The position numbers and the translations under genes are program-made. The notes below the pieces were generated by a model. It ran no database searches. It was not told the origin of the DNA and saw only the letters and a program-made list of their open reading frames with translations. Positions 25,413 to 38,200 of a DNA stretch of 64,000 nt are shown here, one piece after another (position 1 is the first letter of the stretch; each line of letters begins with the position of its first letter). Source of the stretch: Triops longicaudatus (Eukaryota; Arthropoda; Branchiopoda; Notostraca; Triopsidae); contig JAGQDJ010000011.1 of the NCBI GenBank assembly GCA_022885665.1, positions 1-64,000 of the forward strand, read 5' to 3'.

Positions 25413-28400
25413 CGTGGTACCTTTTAATCACTATGTTATTTTGGCAATCGTGCTTTAAGTTACTCGAATATGGCGTATATTCCGCACAGAACTAACAAGG
25501 TAAAGCAAAAATTGTTCAAACATTAAGGATTCCGAAAAGGGTGAAAGGGGGGGGGGCTTCGCTAAGGGACTCTGTTTTAGATCTCGTGTTCTGTTATTTG
25601 CATAGCGCAAGCGAGTTTTCGTCTCCCATGCCGAGCTTGATTGAGCTTCCGTACTTTTATCTAGTAAAGCAAGTGAAGGAACCCCAAGAAAACCTGCTGA
25701 GTGACGGATGAATAGGCGAGATCCATGCATGGGAAATGGGAAATTCCCTTCGATTTCCCCTCTTCGCCAATCCCATAGTAGCAGGTGCACGCAATGGGAA
25801 TGCAACAGTTAAGACTTTGGCACCGTTTTTCGATAACTCGGTATTACCGTTATTGGACCAACCTGACAAGCAAATTTGATTTGTGTAAGTGTTTGGAGAT
25901 TTAAATGCATATGCTATCAGCAATACATTTCTGGTAATCCTTTCAGGGGAGACACTTTAGTTCTGCACTGTCATTCTAGCAAGATGCCAAAGGGAGAGCG
26001 ACATGAAAAAACGTAAAGAATACTACGTTAAGGGAGGAAACATTCGTTTAGATTAGTCACGAAAAATGTTAGACGGCCGAAATTCATATTACACCCTCCA
26101 CCCAGTCCACGGTGATCATTATAGTGTGAGAGATGTACCATCAACTTTTGAGTGAGAGTTCCCGCACCTCGGAATTTTTTGTCTCTTGTGAACCGTGGAA
26201 ACGAAAAGTTTGCTAGGTATGCACGTGGATGACAAAGTACATTGCCACTCTTTTCGTACAAGGTTCTCCCCGAATCGGTTGAATGAGTTGTATGGACATT
26301 GCCACACAAACTAGACTAGCGGTCCTTTTTTCTTAATTTAAGCGAGAGAAAAAAGTTTGCCCGGAGGCCAGGGCCGGGCTCTGGCAGTTTTCCCCATTTT
26401 CGGGATCTTTATTAGGCTATTCGAAGCAAGAGGGCATTGTCAAGTTCAAGGTTGAGATTTGGACGAGCTGGCTTTGTGCTTTTGGGGGCTCAACGGCGTC
26501 TGATTGCTGGTGAAATATTTATACAACTTGCAAATTAATAAGAACCAAGACATTCGGACAAAAAGAGAACACAGTCCAACGGAAATTCCCCAAGTTCATG
26601 AGGGGAATTGCGGTTTATATCCCAAGGACCAGTTTTGCTTGCTTGCCTACCCTGTTGCCATTACGGCATGCCCTTTGCACGTATTTGCGTTTAACATAAT
26701 CCAATACTTTCAGCAAAATTTAACCCTTAAGCTACAAAAAGTAGAAGAAATTAGCTAGCTTACGGTTTACGATAGACTGCTGCATCACGAACGCTCTTTT
26801 GTAGTTCAAAAATTATATTATTTCCCTTCTAGGTCCTCGAGCTGTTTTCATTGATCTCAAGATTTCCGTAATATCCCTTGGAAGACATGTTTGGTTTCTA
26901 CTTCGCCTTTTTGATACATCTCAATATTCTAAACATAAACAAGGTCTACGTGTCATTCTTCACTTTCCTCTGCTTGCTGGATTGCTTTGCAAGCCGACAA
27001 GTTTTTTGGGTCTACGTAAATAAAAGTCTTTTTATAAGAGGTAATGAAAACTTAATATGGGTTTGAATAAAATAAGTAAACTCGCGATAAGCAGCCTAGC
27101 AAATAATCGTCTACAGGAGAGTGAGCTAGTCAGTTTCGAAAACGAAATTCCTTCTTGGAATACATTAGCAATGCATATTAGTGATACATTATGGTACGCC
27201 TTCCAATTTGTCATGTTTATAAGTTTCGAAACGGCAAATGTGTTAAGGATATGTGTACTTACGTATTTCTTTTGCTGGCGAAACTTGACGCTGATTAAGA
27301 CGGCATAGGATTTCGACAAGTTCGACTTTAGTTAGAGAGAAAGAAGTACGCTTTTGGCTTCACTTGACGGTCTCGGTCAAGGCAAAAGGCAATGGCCCAA
27401 AACAAAGGTACGTTGCCAACTGAGGTGTGGCACCTGCAGGCGGCAATTAGACTGTCCCGACGCCATAGCGAGGCTTAGAGCTATCAGTTCTTTCGCAACA
27501 GTTCGTCCGGCTCGTCGATTGAATATTGATAACATTGCCCAAAAGCTCCTCCTTAGCTTCACTTCTTTCTATTTTTGAAAACACGAAAAGGAATTCACTA
27601 TCAATGGTACCATAAAACTATTCATTTCTTTTCATTCATCCTAGGTATTTGAACACATACTCTGAAAGTCTGATAAAGCCTAGAGGCGTTCCTCCGAAAA
27701 CAGTCTTAACACATTTTGCTTGTTCGACTGCGCGAGCAAGTTACTTTTTTTACGCTTGTGGGCGGAAGCAAATGCAGAGGTATTTTCGCAACCAAAATTA
27801 AAAGAAGATGCGATTTTGGCGTGGCCTGGGGTTCCTTGGGTGTGGTCTAGTTCAATGACTTGAGAAACGTTGTGATGGGGTATCTAATTGCTGCTAATAT
27901 TTATTTTCTCATCCTATACGTTCGTTTGGCGAAATGGACCGTGTCATTTGTAATTTTGAGATCTGTAAATTCGTTTTTTTGTGGGTTATTATAAGTCCAA
28001 GAAGAAGGGTGGACCAAAAAGAAAATCAAACTCTCTGACTCAGCTCATCTTTGATGTGTCATTTTTATTAACCAATGGAACAATTCCTGTTAGGATGAAT
28101 CATCCCTACTTTGGAAAAACATTCGACTAGTTCACTTAACACTGTGAGCTTTCTCCTTTGAGACACTTCACTACAAAGACAGGGTCAGGAGTTAAGTCAT
28201 GATGCATAAAATGTTCTCCTTATTGAGCCAGAAATTTGCTTGTGCAGCGGTTCTTTCTTTAGTGCCTCTTTTTCTGCTTACCTTGTAAATAAATTTGTTA
28301 TTCCAGTGCACAATTACACAATGCTTAGCCAGATTTGTTCGCGGAAAATTCTTAGAATCTCGTACCAATTTGGTGATCTACGAAGTATTGGGTTCACGTA

Positions 28401-31400
28401 ACGTACATTGTTTAATTGTACATTCTTTGGGTTTAATGCTTCCATGAATGGATATTTTCTCGCGTTTAGTACATTGTTCCCGTCACATTACTCTTCGTCT
28501 TCAAAGAGTCTTCAGTTATTGCTTATCGTTTAATAAATCAATATTCCTGTATTTTCATATGAATCTTTCTTTAATTGAAAACACCTGCTTAGTGTGCAGA
28601 GTACTGCAGGTGGGGATCTTGCTACTCGTTATCTGCGATCGGCATCCTGACGTGAGAAACAAATGATTCTAATTGGAAGATGGAAAGGCTCGCAAAGCAT
28701 TCAATCTTTTACTTTCACGTGTGTTCAGAGTAGTTTATTTTCTTCTGGTGAGAAAACTATACAGACTAACGGTTAGTTGCAAGTTATTGGCACGTTATGT
28801 TCTATCTCGGCACTAGGAGAAAAAGGAGCAAAAGAAGGCTAGACGTGAGCTTATTAATGGACTAATGAAGGTCGACATTATAAAAAAAGCAGAGCATGAC
28901 GGGGTGTAAATTTTCTTCAGCCAAGATGGTAAAATTGAGAAGCAGTTAGGAATTGACGGAATATTATTAAGAGCCACACCTTCCCACGGCTTTCTTTGCT
29001 CGATTCCCCTCTTTTGTTTTGAGCTGCTTCCATTTACAGTGTCAGCACCCCAATTACTGACTATTATTAATGGCCTGGGCTTCATGAAGACAATCTACTC
29101 TGTATAAATTAAAAATGCCATCGTACAGAATTACCGTCTAAGTAAGGGTTTCGCACTAGAAGACATGGGATACTTCCTGCAGCGAAATCTGGGCTTTTTG
29201 TTGGCCCGGCTCCGACAGTAGCGTAAATTCGCTATGACGAAGTGTGAAAATTCCGCATTACCGAATTAGAATAACCTTGAGGCAGGAAGTGAGTCCTCAC
29301 AAAATACAAAACTTCAATTGCTCTTCAGACGCAGAAAAGTTTGCTGTACGCAACTAATAATACTTCAAGGGCACTTACCTTTTATTATATTTATTTGAAT
29401 AGGTTGAAGGTATTTTTTAATACAATGCTTAGAAAACATAGCAACAACCTTCACTACACACCGTCTTCACTTTTCTTTTTTTTTTTCATGTAATGTCTAT
29501 TATTATTGTAAAGCGTGGGTTGGAAAGGGGTTGGTGCCGTTCGACACATGAACTGTGTAAGGGTGACTCCGAGATTCGCATCAAGACGATACTTTCACGC
29601 CTTAAAAGTTTCCCATGGATTCGTAACCCTTTTCGTAAGCTTTTCTTTCTGAAATGTTTTAAAGGGGGCATATTTTTTCCGTTTTCAATCCTAATCTATG
29701 CTTCTTATGCAAAACCATGCATCAGCTTATCGAGAAGTAAGCATGGGTTAATAATCCGAACGTCTTTTTATAAGCCCATCTTCAGAATTGTACATGGATT
29801 GGGTTGGGTGGCCCTGCCCTGCCCTGCCCTACTCCATTATACAGCTCTGTTATGCTCCCCATGTACTCTACTGGGTTATTGTTTGCCAAACCCTTTGCTT
29901 CACTACGAATTCAGCTGGAGAAAAAGGGCTTCGATGGAGCTTAACTTTGCCTATCGTCATTACAAGCGTTAGCATAATTCAGCCCAACCCTTTTATTCGT
30001 TATGCTCTATTATAACATTTTCCTAACCCGACCCCCACCTTCGACCTGGCTAATATCGTTCTCTTGTGCTCTTTTTGGTATTGGAAAGGTCTAATTTTAT
30101 GAGCTCGCTACATGCAAAGTCCCTTCCTCCGAACGTGTCGAGTAATAGCGAGTACGTAGTTAAGAACTCGTAACTTCTTAGTTAGGCAGTTTGCGGGAGG
30201 TTTTGTGTTCATTAACTCCCTTTCAGCTATTCATATGGATCAGGAGCGGAATGTTGGTCCTTGACAATAGCCTATGAAGTCTCATGTGAAGAGCATTTCT
30301 ACGTAACTTGCTTATTGAACGACCGGGAATTCCAAGTCGTAGTAGAACGGGCACGTGACTTTTCCCCAACAAGGTTCGCATTCATGCTAATGTCGAGACT
30401 AGAGACAATTATAACTACGAAAAGTTTTGCTTTCGACTCAGTGTGAAAACTGAGTTATATTCCGATGATTGTATTTATAAAAAAAGACGTTTTCTCACTA
30501 CCCACGAGTTACTGCACGCTTGAAAAAACGAGAAATAAGATAAAAGTTCAGCTAAGATCAGTAAAGCTAGACAATTCGCAAAAGTTTTATTTATCTACGC
30601 ACTCGGAGAAATATAACGTGAACTGAGAAGAGATTTTTCTTGCGTGAGAAACAACCGATAAGGAAACTTTCACTTGAAAACTCTTTTTTTTATCTTAGAA
30701 GCTTACTATTGATTCATTATACAAATACATTATTAATATAATACTTGAGAATTAGATACACAATATTTTAATAATTTTGTTTGGTACTTAAAAATATTGA
30801 GGAATTTAATTGCGATAAACATTTGATTTTAAACAGTTCTTAGGTGTAAACTCAAAGATAATTTGAATCTGAAGGTAATTTTTTTACCAAAACCTTTGTC
30901 TTTTGCACTTAAGACGCCTATCTTTTACATACCCGACTATCGGTCTTATCCTCCGCCCTCTCCCCCCTATGGCACATTGCCTTAAAAAGCTAATGGCTAA
31001 GGCTTTGCAATATTCTATTGTAACTTATGCTTTTTTTTAGAAACTGTATCACAATATTCTGGGTTGTTCATAATACATATGGCAAAAAAAAGCAATAGAA
31101 ACCTCTTGTTGGTTGGGGAAAGTAAAGGGAGATTTATATTATACGTTCTTATAATCGTGTTGTTTTTGCTTTGGTGGCTTTTCCACAACTAGCTCGCATT
31201 ATTTATTGAGGCTTGATTTTTTACACACTGTTGATATCTGTACTTCACAACTTCTACTAGTGTTATAATTACCCTGCGTTGAAATTGACTTTAGTCTTCT
31301 ATTTTGAAATCCTTATTAGGTAACCGTTAGCTCCACTTGATTGTTCCACACATATCATCTACTTCAACATTAACGTCTCTTCTTTCTCCCCTTTTGCTTG

Positions 31401-32285
31401 TGTAACTTAAATGGGTAAAACGGAACTAGTGAGAAATGAAGTAGTTGGGTATATTGCGTAACAGCTTGGCAGGTAGTCGTGTCTATATAGTAATGAAGGC
31501 ACGAAGTACATGAGATAGTAGAGTTGGGTTTGATTGATAGCCACGATCTGACCTAGATGAGCGATATCCCGCGTGAGATGTTGCCAAAAACTTCAGGAAC
31601 ACTGCATTATTATGTCGACCTTCCCGCCAACGTTGAAGAGATAAAGAAATTGTTTGACATGCTTACCAAATGAAATCAATGTTTCTTCACGAGGGTGATG
31701 CTGTTTTTTTTTTTACAACTAGATGGAATCTTCAATTTCAACCTTCCATTTCATAAACTTTCGGCTCGTGAGTAAAGGTGATGGATGGCGAGATTTTTCG
31801 GGTTGGGGCGTTGACGGCTGAGTCAATTTTTACTACGTGCGTCGGAAAATGAAAGGTCGATTACAGCAATTGGGAAATTAAACAAGTCTCCCTCTAGTAT
31901 TTCTGACTTCTTTTTTTTTCTTCCAACACAGACGCTATTAGAGAAAAATGTAAGGTAAGAGCCTATTACCAGTTACTTACGAGAGCAATCTTATTTGTAT
32001 TTTCTAGCGGCAGACTTACCCAAAAAAATGAGAGTGAATATAATAGTCACGACTTGCATTCAAAACGGTGCTATAGAGCAACACGTTCTTCTTCCATATA
32101 TTATAACAAGGTTACAGCGAAGGGGATATTTATATTAAATACGATTTTCCTCTGACTTGTTTTGCTTTCAATGTCCAACAAACTGACACTCTCGTTTCTC
32201 CTTTCTCGTCTAACGAATATTATAGCCGTCATGAATCTAAGCGCTCGCACTAGGAGGGTAATTCCTTCTGTAGCACTTACAGACT

Positions 32286-35200
32286 TCAAAGTAGCTGCTT
32301 GAAAGGGATGTCTTCTTGCGGGCCTTTCATATATATAGGACCTTCGGATGCCACGTTAGGGTCTACGTTTGGAACGTGAGTTGTGGGTCTCAAGCTTCTG
32401 CCTGGTCCCGTGCTTGAATGTTTGAATTCTTCAAAACAACGTACTAACGAAGGCGGAAATACAACTTCTTCACCCCGGGGCAATCGTTTCATTAGGTCGT
32501 GGACTAGTTGTACTAATGCCGTACGATCCGATTCCAAATCACACATCTAGAACATGAGACAAAGAAACTGTAACCTTGGAATACACGTCGCTCTTGGAGA
32601 AACTATGAGAGGAGCATTTTCAGCTTCGAAGAAGCATTATACATTTATTTAGATACTAATATTCACGTATGCAAAGAATTGCATCTTTTATTGAAGATAT
32701 CATTGTTACAGTAGATGCCCTCTTATCCGACAAGCACGGGAATGGACCGTAGATTGGACAAATGTAAAACCAGTTAATCCAAAAACACAAAATAGTTGTC
32801 ACAGTATGCGAACTAAGTTTACGTTCTAAAGGACATATTTGTAAGTCAAATGTAGACTTACGAAGTATTTATTAGTTTCGGTAAAAATCGGTAATTTTCG
32901 GTACTTTTGCAAAAACTGTAACTCCTGTTATATAGTGTAACTAACGTATAACAGTGTAGCTTATACCTCAAATTCTCGCCAATTTATCATAAATATAACG
33001 TCATGCTTTACTACGAATGCATGTACGATTAAGCAGGTAAACCGGTTAAAACGTGTATGACAAGAACTACGTGTAGAGTGTACCGTAGTGCTAAATACTA
33101 CGTGGTTAAAAGTGTACGTTTGTGCTAATGATTCTTTGAAATGAACAAAATGAAAGTCCCTACTGTAAAACGAAGTAATGAAATAATGGAAAAGTTAAAA
33201 AAAAAATGCAAAAAAAATTGTTACTTGTCGCTCAAGGCGTGTCGCCATTGCTTGGTTCGCGGCTAGGTTAGCCTCCAAAACCCGAGTAGCTGCACGAGCA
33301 CTTTGCAATTGTGATTGCAGCTTGTATGTCTGTGTCTGAAGCATATGATTGGATTTTTCTAAGCGTTCGACTTTTTCTAATAATTCCGGTGGAGGCGATG
33401 CTGCGGATGACAACGGTGACAAAAGAGCGTCATTCGTTTCTTCTTGTAAGACGTGGTATTCGATTTCATACGCAGCTAACTGGCGTCCAATATCCATGTT
33501 GAGGGTCTACAAGGCATCACCATACCGTGAAGTGTAAAATTAGTAAGAAAAAGTAAGAAACATATGGCAATTGCTCAAATAGTAGCGATCAGAGCTACAG
33601 TTAACACAGTTTTGCAACACTGCAAATTGTATGAAAGGGTTAAAGGTCTTTGTGAATGCCAGACAAAACTACCTCCAGCAAAATGAGATCCTTAGATATT
33701 ACGCGTTTTTCCTTTATGAAGCTGTAAACTATCTCCTTTCAACACAGTGAAAGTGATAAAGCTTAAGAAGTAGTTTCTGCGGAGCGGTATACATTAGATA
33801 CGCTTGCTTCGCACACAGTTTCATGACCAAAATAGTAGTTTCTCTTTATTGATCGTAAATTTGACGCGAGTGATGCTCGAAAAGGTCAATATATCTTAAT
33901 TAGACAAAGCCTGCCAGCACTTTGTATACAGAGACGAATAAATAAAATTGCCCTTTCATTTCTTGTTCCTCTCGCGCTGAGTTTTGCGGCGTACTGTGGG
34001 GGGACAATCCCCTTTTAAGAATGTCAAAAAGTCATACCTCATCAACAACGCGCTCTAACTGGGAAGGTCCAACAGACGGTAGCGTGGTCTTGATGTAATC
34101 CATAATTTGCTCAAAGTTACGGCACTGTAAAAGCATGTCTTTGTGGTCGATTAGGAGAGCCAGCGCCACACGGAAAATGATACTCGGACCTTGCAGAAAT
34201 AAGAGATCTAGCGAAGCAAAGGACATTAATTCGCAATGAGTAGTGGTTGCAAACTACGCTTTTTTTTAGTGCAGTTCTTACCGAAGACACGAACCACAAA
34301 GCCTAAAGGAAATTGAGAAGCAAAAAGTGTGAGGAACCACGGTGCGGCGTACAAAGACGGTCCCACTTCGTTCTCTTCAAAGTGTTGGTAAAGGTCTTGG
34401 TGTGTGTCGTGCAAGAGGCGTGTCATTTGGTATAATTGCACCTGCAGAGCAGCCATATCGGGTAGGTATTGCTTTCGCAAGCCCATGTCCAGCATGAAAT
34501 GGCGCAACAGCTCGTAAGCTTGGTCTTCGGTAGCGTGCAATAGAAAAACTCCAGCAATGAAACTCAAACCTTGACAGTAACCCACTTCTTCGTCTAGCAA
34601 TGAATACGCTTTGAGCAAATTGTACAAGGCCAGTTGACCTGGACCGAGTGACCCGGCAAAATACGATTGTGTCGGAAAGGTCCGGCCTAGGTCAATGAGG
34701 ATCGCATGTTGATGCGAAGTTAGCTGCTTCAAGAGTTCTTCATATGGCACATCTAAATTCGGAAACTTGGCAGAATCAATCCCAGGTACAATAAGATAAC
34801 TTGAATGCTCCCAGCAACAAAGCCCTTTGGAGGGACTTCCCCTGTGGTTCGCTCTTTGGTAGATTTTCCATCGCACCACCTGATTCCAAATGTCCCCTCT
34901 TCGGTGACGACACACGCCTTGTTGAAACAGGCGGGTTAAAGCAAGCAGATCCAGGTTGAAAAATTCAGACGAGTCATCCGCCGAATTCAGGAGCTTCTCC
35001 CAAGCGAGCTGCGCTGATTTGGGACAAGGATGAATCTCATCGTAATCCAGCTTGAGCCTTTTAATGGTCATTTCTTCTTGGCGTGCTTTCAAGCGCTTGT
35101 TTTCTTTTTCCATGCGAATTAACATGATTTGTTGCTTGATGGCCCTCTTCCACAGGTCGCGTAATTCTGCAGCCGTTAACTTGGCTCGGTGCAACGACGA

Positions 35201-38200
35201 TTTACGTTTCGGAGTTGGGACGGACAAAACAAGCCCGTGCTCGTTATGGTGCTCCAACACCAATGAGGACGGTGTGGCCACTTGATTAAAAATCGCTTGG
35301 CGCCATGAACCACGTCTGGGGCTAGGAGTGGCTACTTCCGGAATTGAGGTGGGGGTAGGTGAAAGACGACTTTGAGGACCCATCTTCTTGAATCTAGAAA
35401 CACGACAAAGAAAGCCAATTGGACGAATTCTTCAAATAAATATATACATGCCACTGAATTACTTAACATAAAAAATCGATGGCAGTTTCATCTACCTTAG
35501 CTTCTCTTCACTTTTACGATACATTAGGAAAGTAATCTGGACTCGGTGAAAATTCAGTATTTCTACTGACATTAGCCCCCCCCCCCAAAAAAAAAAAAAA
35601 CCTGCGTCATGACGATTTACGTAATGTAAAACTTCCATTTAGTTTCTTAATTCCTGTTCTGCAACAGTTCTATAAATGCAAAGAAATACTTTACAACGTT
35701 CAAGGCAAACGCTCCGAGCAAGTACTTGTGCTTTACAGCACTGGATTCGGATTGTTTTATATTATGCGTACTGGTAGCCAGTGCCATCTCTTAAGCGTGT
35801 TTAAATCAACTAAGGTAGATTGTTACAGTCTTCATATATGCAATTACATGCTTATAATGGGTGTTTTGTGAAGTGGAGGTGCAGGAGGCAAATCGGCCAG
35901 GAGTTCAGGCAGCGTCTCCTGTGATTCTGCCTTGGTGAGTTTTTTCAATCGGATTTCGCGCAACTCGCGTTGAATAGTTTCCCCTCCGGTAGAGCTTACT
36001 GTTGTAGAGCGAGGTCGGCAGCCCATAACTTTGTTCGGGGTCGTTAACGGAGATTGGCTCACGCTATCCGAGTCGTAATGAAACTGATGTTTAGGGGGGG
36101 TCATTTCAGAGTCCTGACGTAGAAAATACGCTTAGTGATTCACACTAACCGATATAATGCACACCGCAACCTTACAAAAGGAACAAGCGCGATGGAAAAA
36201 GAAATCACCTTGGATGATGAGTCAAGAATGGGCGGAAGGCTGGTCTGGTGGTGAAGCTCGGAATCCTCTTTGCCTTTTCGCTTCAGAAGCTGATCGAAAG
36301 ACGAGCTCAAGGACCGCTTGGCCTTCTGAAATATGGCACCCGAACCTCGATCTAAAACCTGGCTCAAGAATTCGTGACGACTCTCCGCTGTATCATGCAC
36401 ATGCGTGAATTGGCGCGTTTCGCACTGTGCCCGCAGGAGCCATAACAATAAATCGTTTTGTTCCTCTACCGAGGTGGTTTCGGCACCTTGGAACTTGGCT
36501 TGCACTACAGCGCGATCTTCGGTGGGTAAAGTGGTGATGCGTTTCATGATAATTTGGTGTTTTCGACTAGCTGGCAAACCTACGAGCATAAAACCAAGAC
36601 ACTTAGGATATACGAGCAAAAACGTCTTTACGGGTTTACCTTCAACGTCGAGCAAAAGCTTTTGCAGCCATACGATAGGACAGTGTTCACATTGGCTAAT
36701 TGTGAGCTCTTTTTTACTCCCCGCTTCGTGGGCGAACTGGGCAGCTTGCTTCAGGGCTAGTGAGAATAAGAGATTATAAAATAACGTCATTTTGGAAGAA
36801 TTTTGTTAGCTAACCTGTTAGGAGTTCTTCAGATACGGACTCATTCTGGCACTTGAAAATGTAACCTACGTACGCGTCACTAGAGTTTGCTTCGCGACAG
36901 ATGAAACCGAAATGATCTGCATTTCGGATCCCTTGGGAGCAATAGAAAATGTCTTGAAATAGGATGTTAAGCAGTACAGATTTCCGGTCGGGGCTGATTA
37001 GTTTCATTTCCAAGCGCGAAATTTGGAAGAGCATAGTACGATTATGTTCCATCTGCTAGAAGAATAAAATAAAATCCACAAGATAAAATTCTACTTTCTC
37101 GCATGTTATACGAATAGCATTCTTCGTCTAACGTCACTAGATAGTGCCGACCGATCATATAACACAACAGTGACCGATCAGTAGGACAATAACGCAAGGA
37201 CATCGGAAATCACGACCTTCACGCTTCTGAAAATGGCAGCAGTTTTACGAACGAAATGCAAAAAACTCTACTAACAGAAGAAATGGGACAAAATTGTTTT
37301 TGCATTTATTATTGGAAAGCACGGTAATCCTTGGTTATACGTGGGCACACTACTGTAATTGTTGTATTCTTTTCAGGTAAGTGATGTTATTTAAGCAAGT
37401 TCAAACATTACTTAAATAGAAACGACTCGACATAAACTGGCTAAGTATGACCGATATAAGAACTTTGCCCTCTTTCAGAATAAGCAAGGTCACGAAAAAT
37501 AACCTACTGAGTTCAATAACACTGATGCCTATTTCTAGCGCAATATGTTAAACTGAGCTTAAAAAAAAAAACATTTCGTGACTAACCTTGCCTCCATTCC
37601 ATTGAACGTTAGCTTGCAACGTTAAGATGTTATGAAGTCAAAAAGAAATACACAAAAAAATTGTGCTTTTACTTGTTTGGTGGTCTCCAAATTTGTTGCA
37701 GATGCAAACCTTATTGGCTTTACAGCACTGCTCATTGAACTTGCTCGTATTCTCGCAGGCTGCACTGCTGTCCTGTGAAAAGAAAGAGATTTTCAGTACT
37801 TTATTTGTGTTATTGCTCTTTTTCTTACAGTGTCTGGCTGCCTCCGCTGCAAGTTCGCAGTCTTTGTACTTCTTCTAAACTGTCACCAGACGATGAGTTA
37901 CTCAACTGACCATTCGTGTCCTACGATAAAAAAAAAGTCAAAAATGGGTGGAAGGATTGATGGATCAGACGTGCATTTTCTCACAAGACGCGTGTTATGA
38001 GAGCTCTTACTTGTACAGCAGTGCTGGACGGCTTGATAGTGTCGGGCGCAATGCTAGCATTCAGACGGGGTAAGCTGTTGTCGCTATTACTCCGAGGGTG
38101 AGAATTTGCTTTTGGTGGTTCTAAGGTCGCATTTTCTGGCATTATAGGAAGCAATGCATGGCCGCTGTTGGATTTTTGGAGTGTGTCTTTCTGTCCCAAT

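Larger units (their letters stand above)
15526..32285. other. Long non-coding region upstream of KLF
   Basis: About 16.7 kb between the KLF PVDLS exon and the 3' end of the Rab-GAP gene. Open frames up to 159 codons occur on both strands but none shows a recognised domain, and neighbouring frames are equally open. Apart from the candidate KLF first exon, one MITE and a pyrimidine tract I see no gene. It is probably KLF intron and promoter plus intergenic DNA. Confidence 0.5.

Noticed and set aside
29493..29972. 159-codon plus-strand open frame
   Set aside because: The longest frame in the empty region, but crosses a CCCTG repeat near 29810-29830, has no domain and a second frame is open over part of it.
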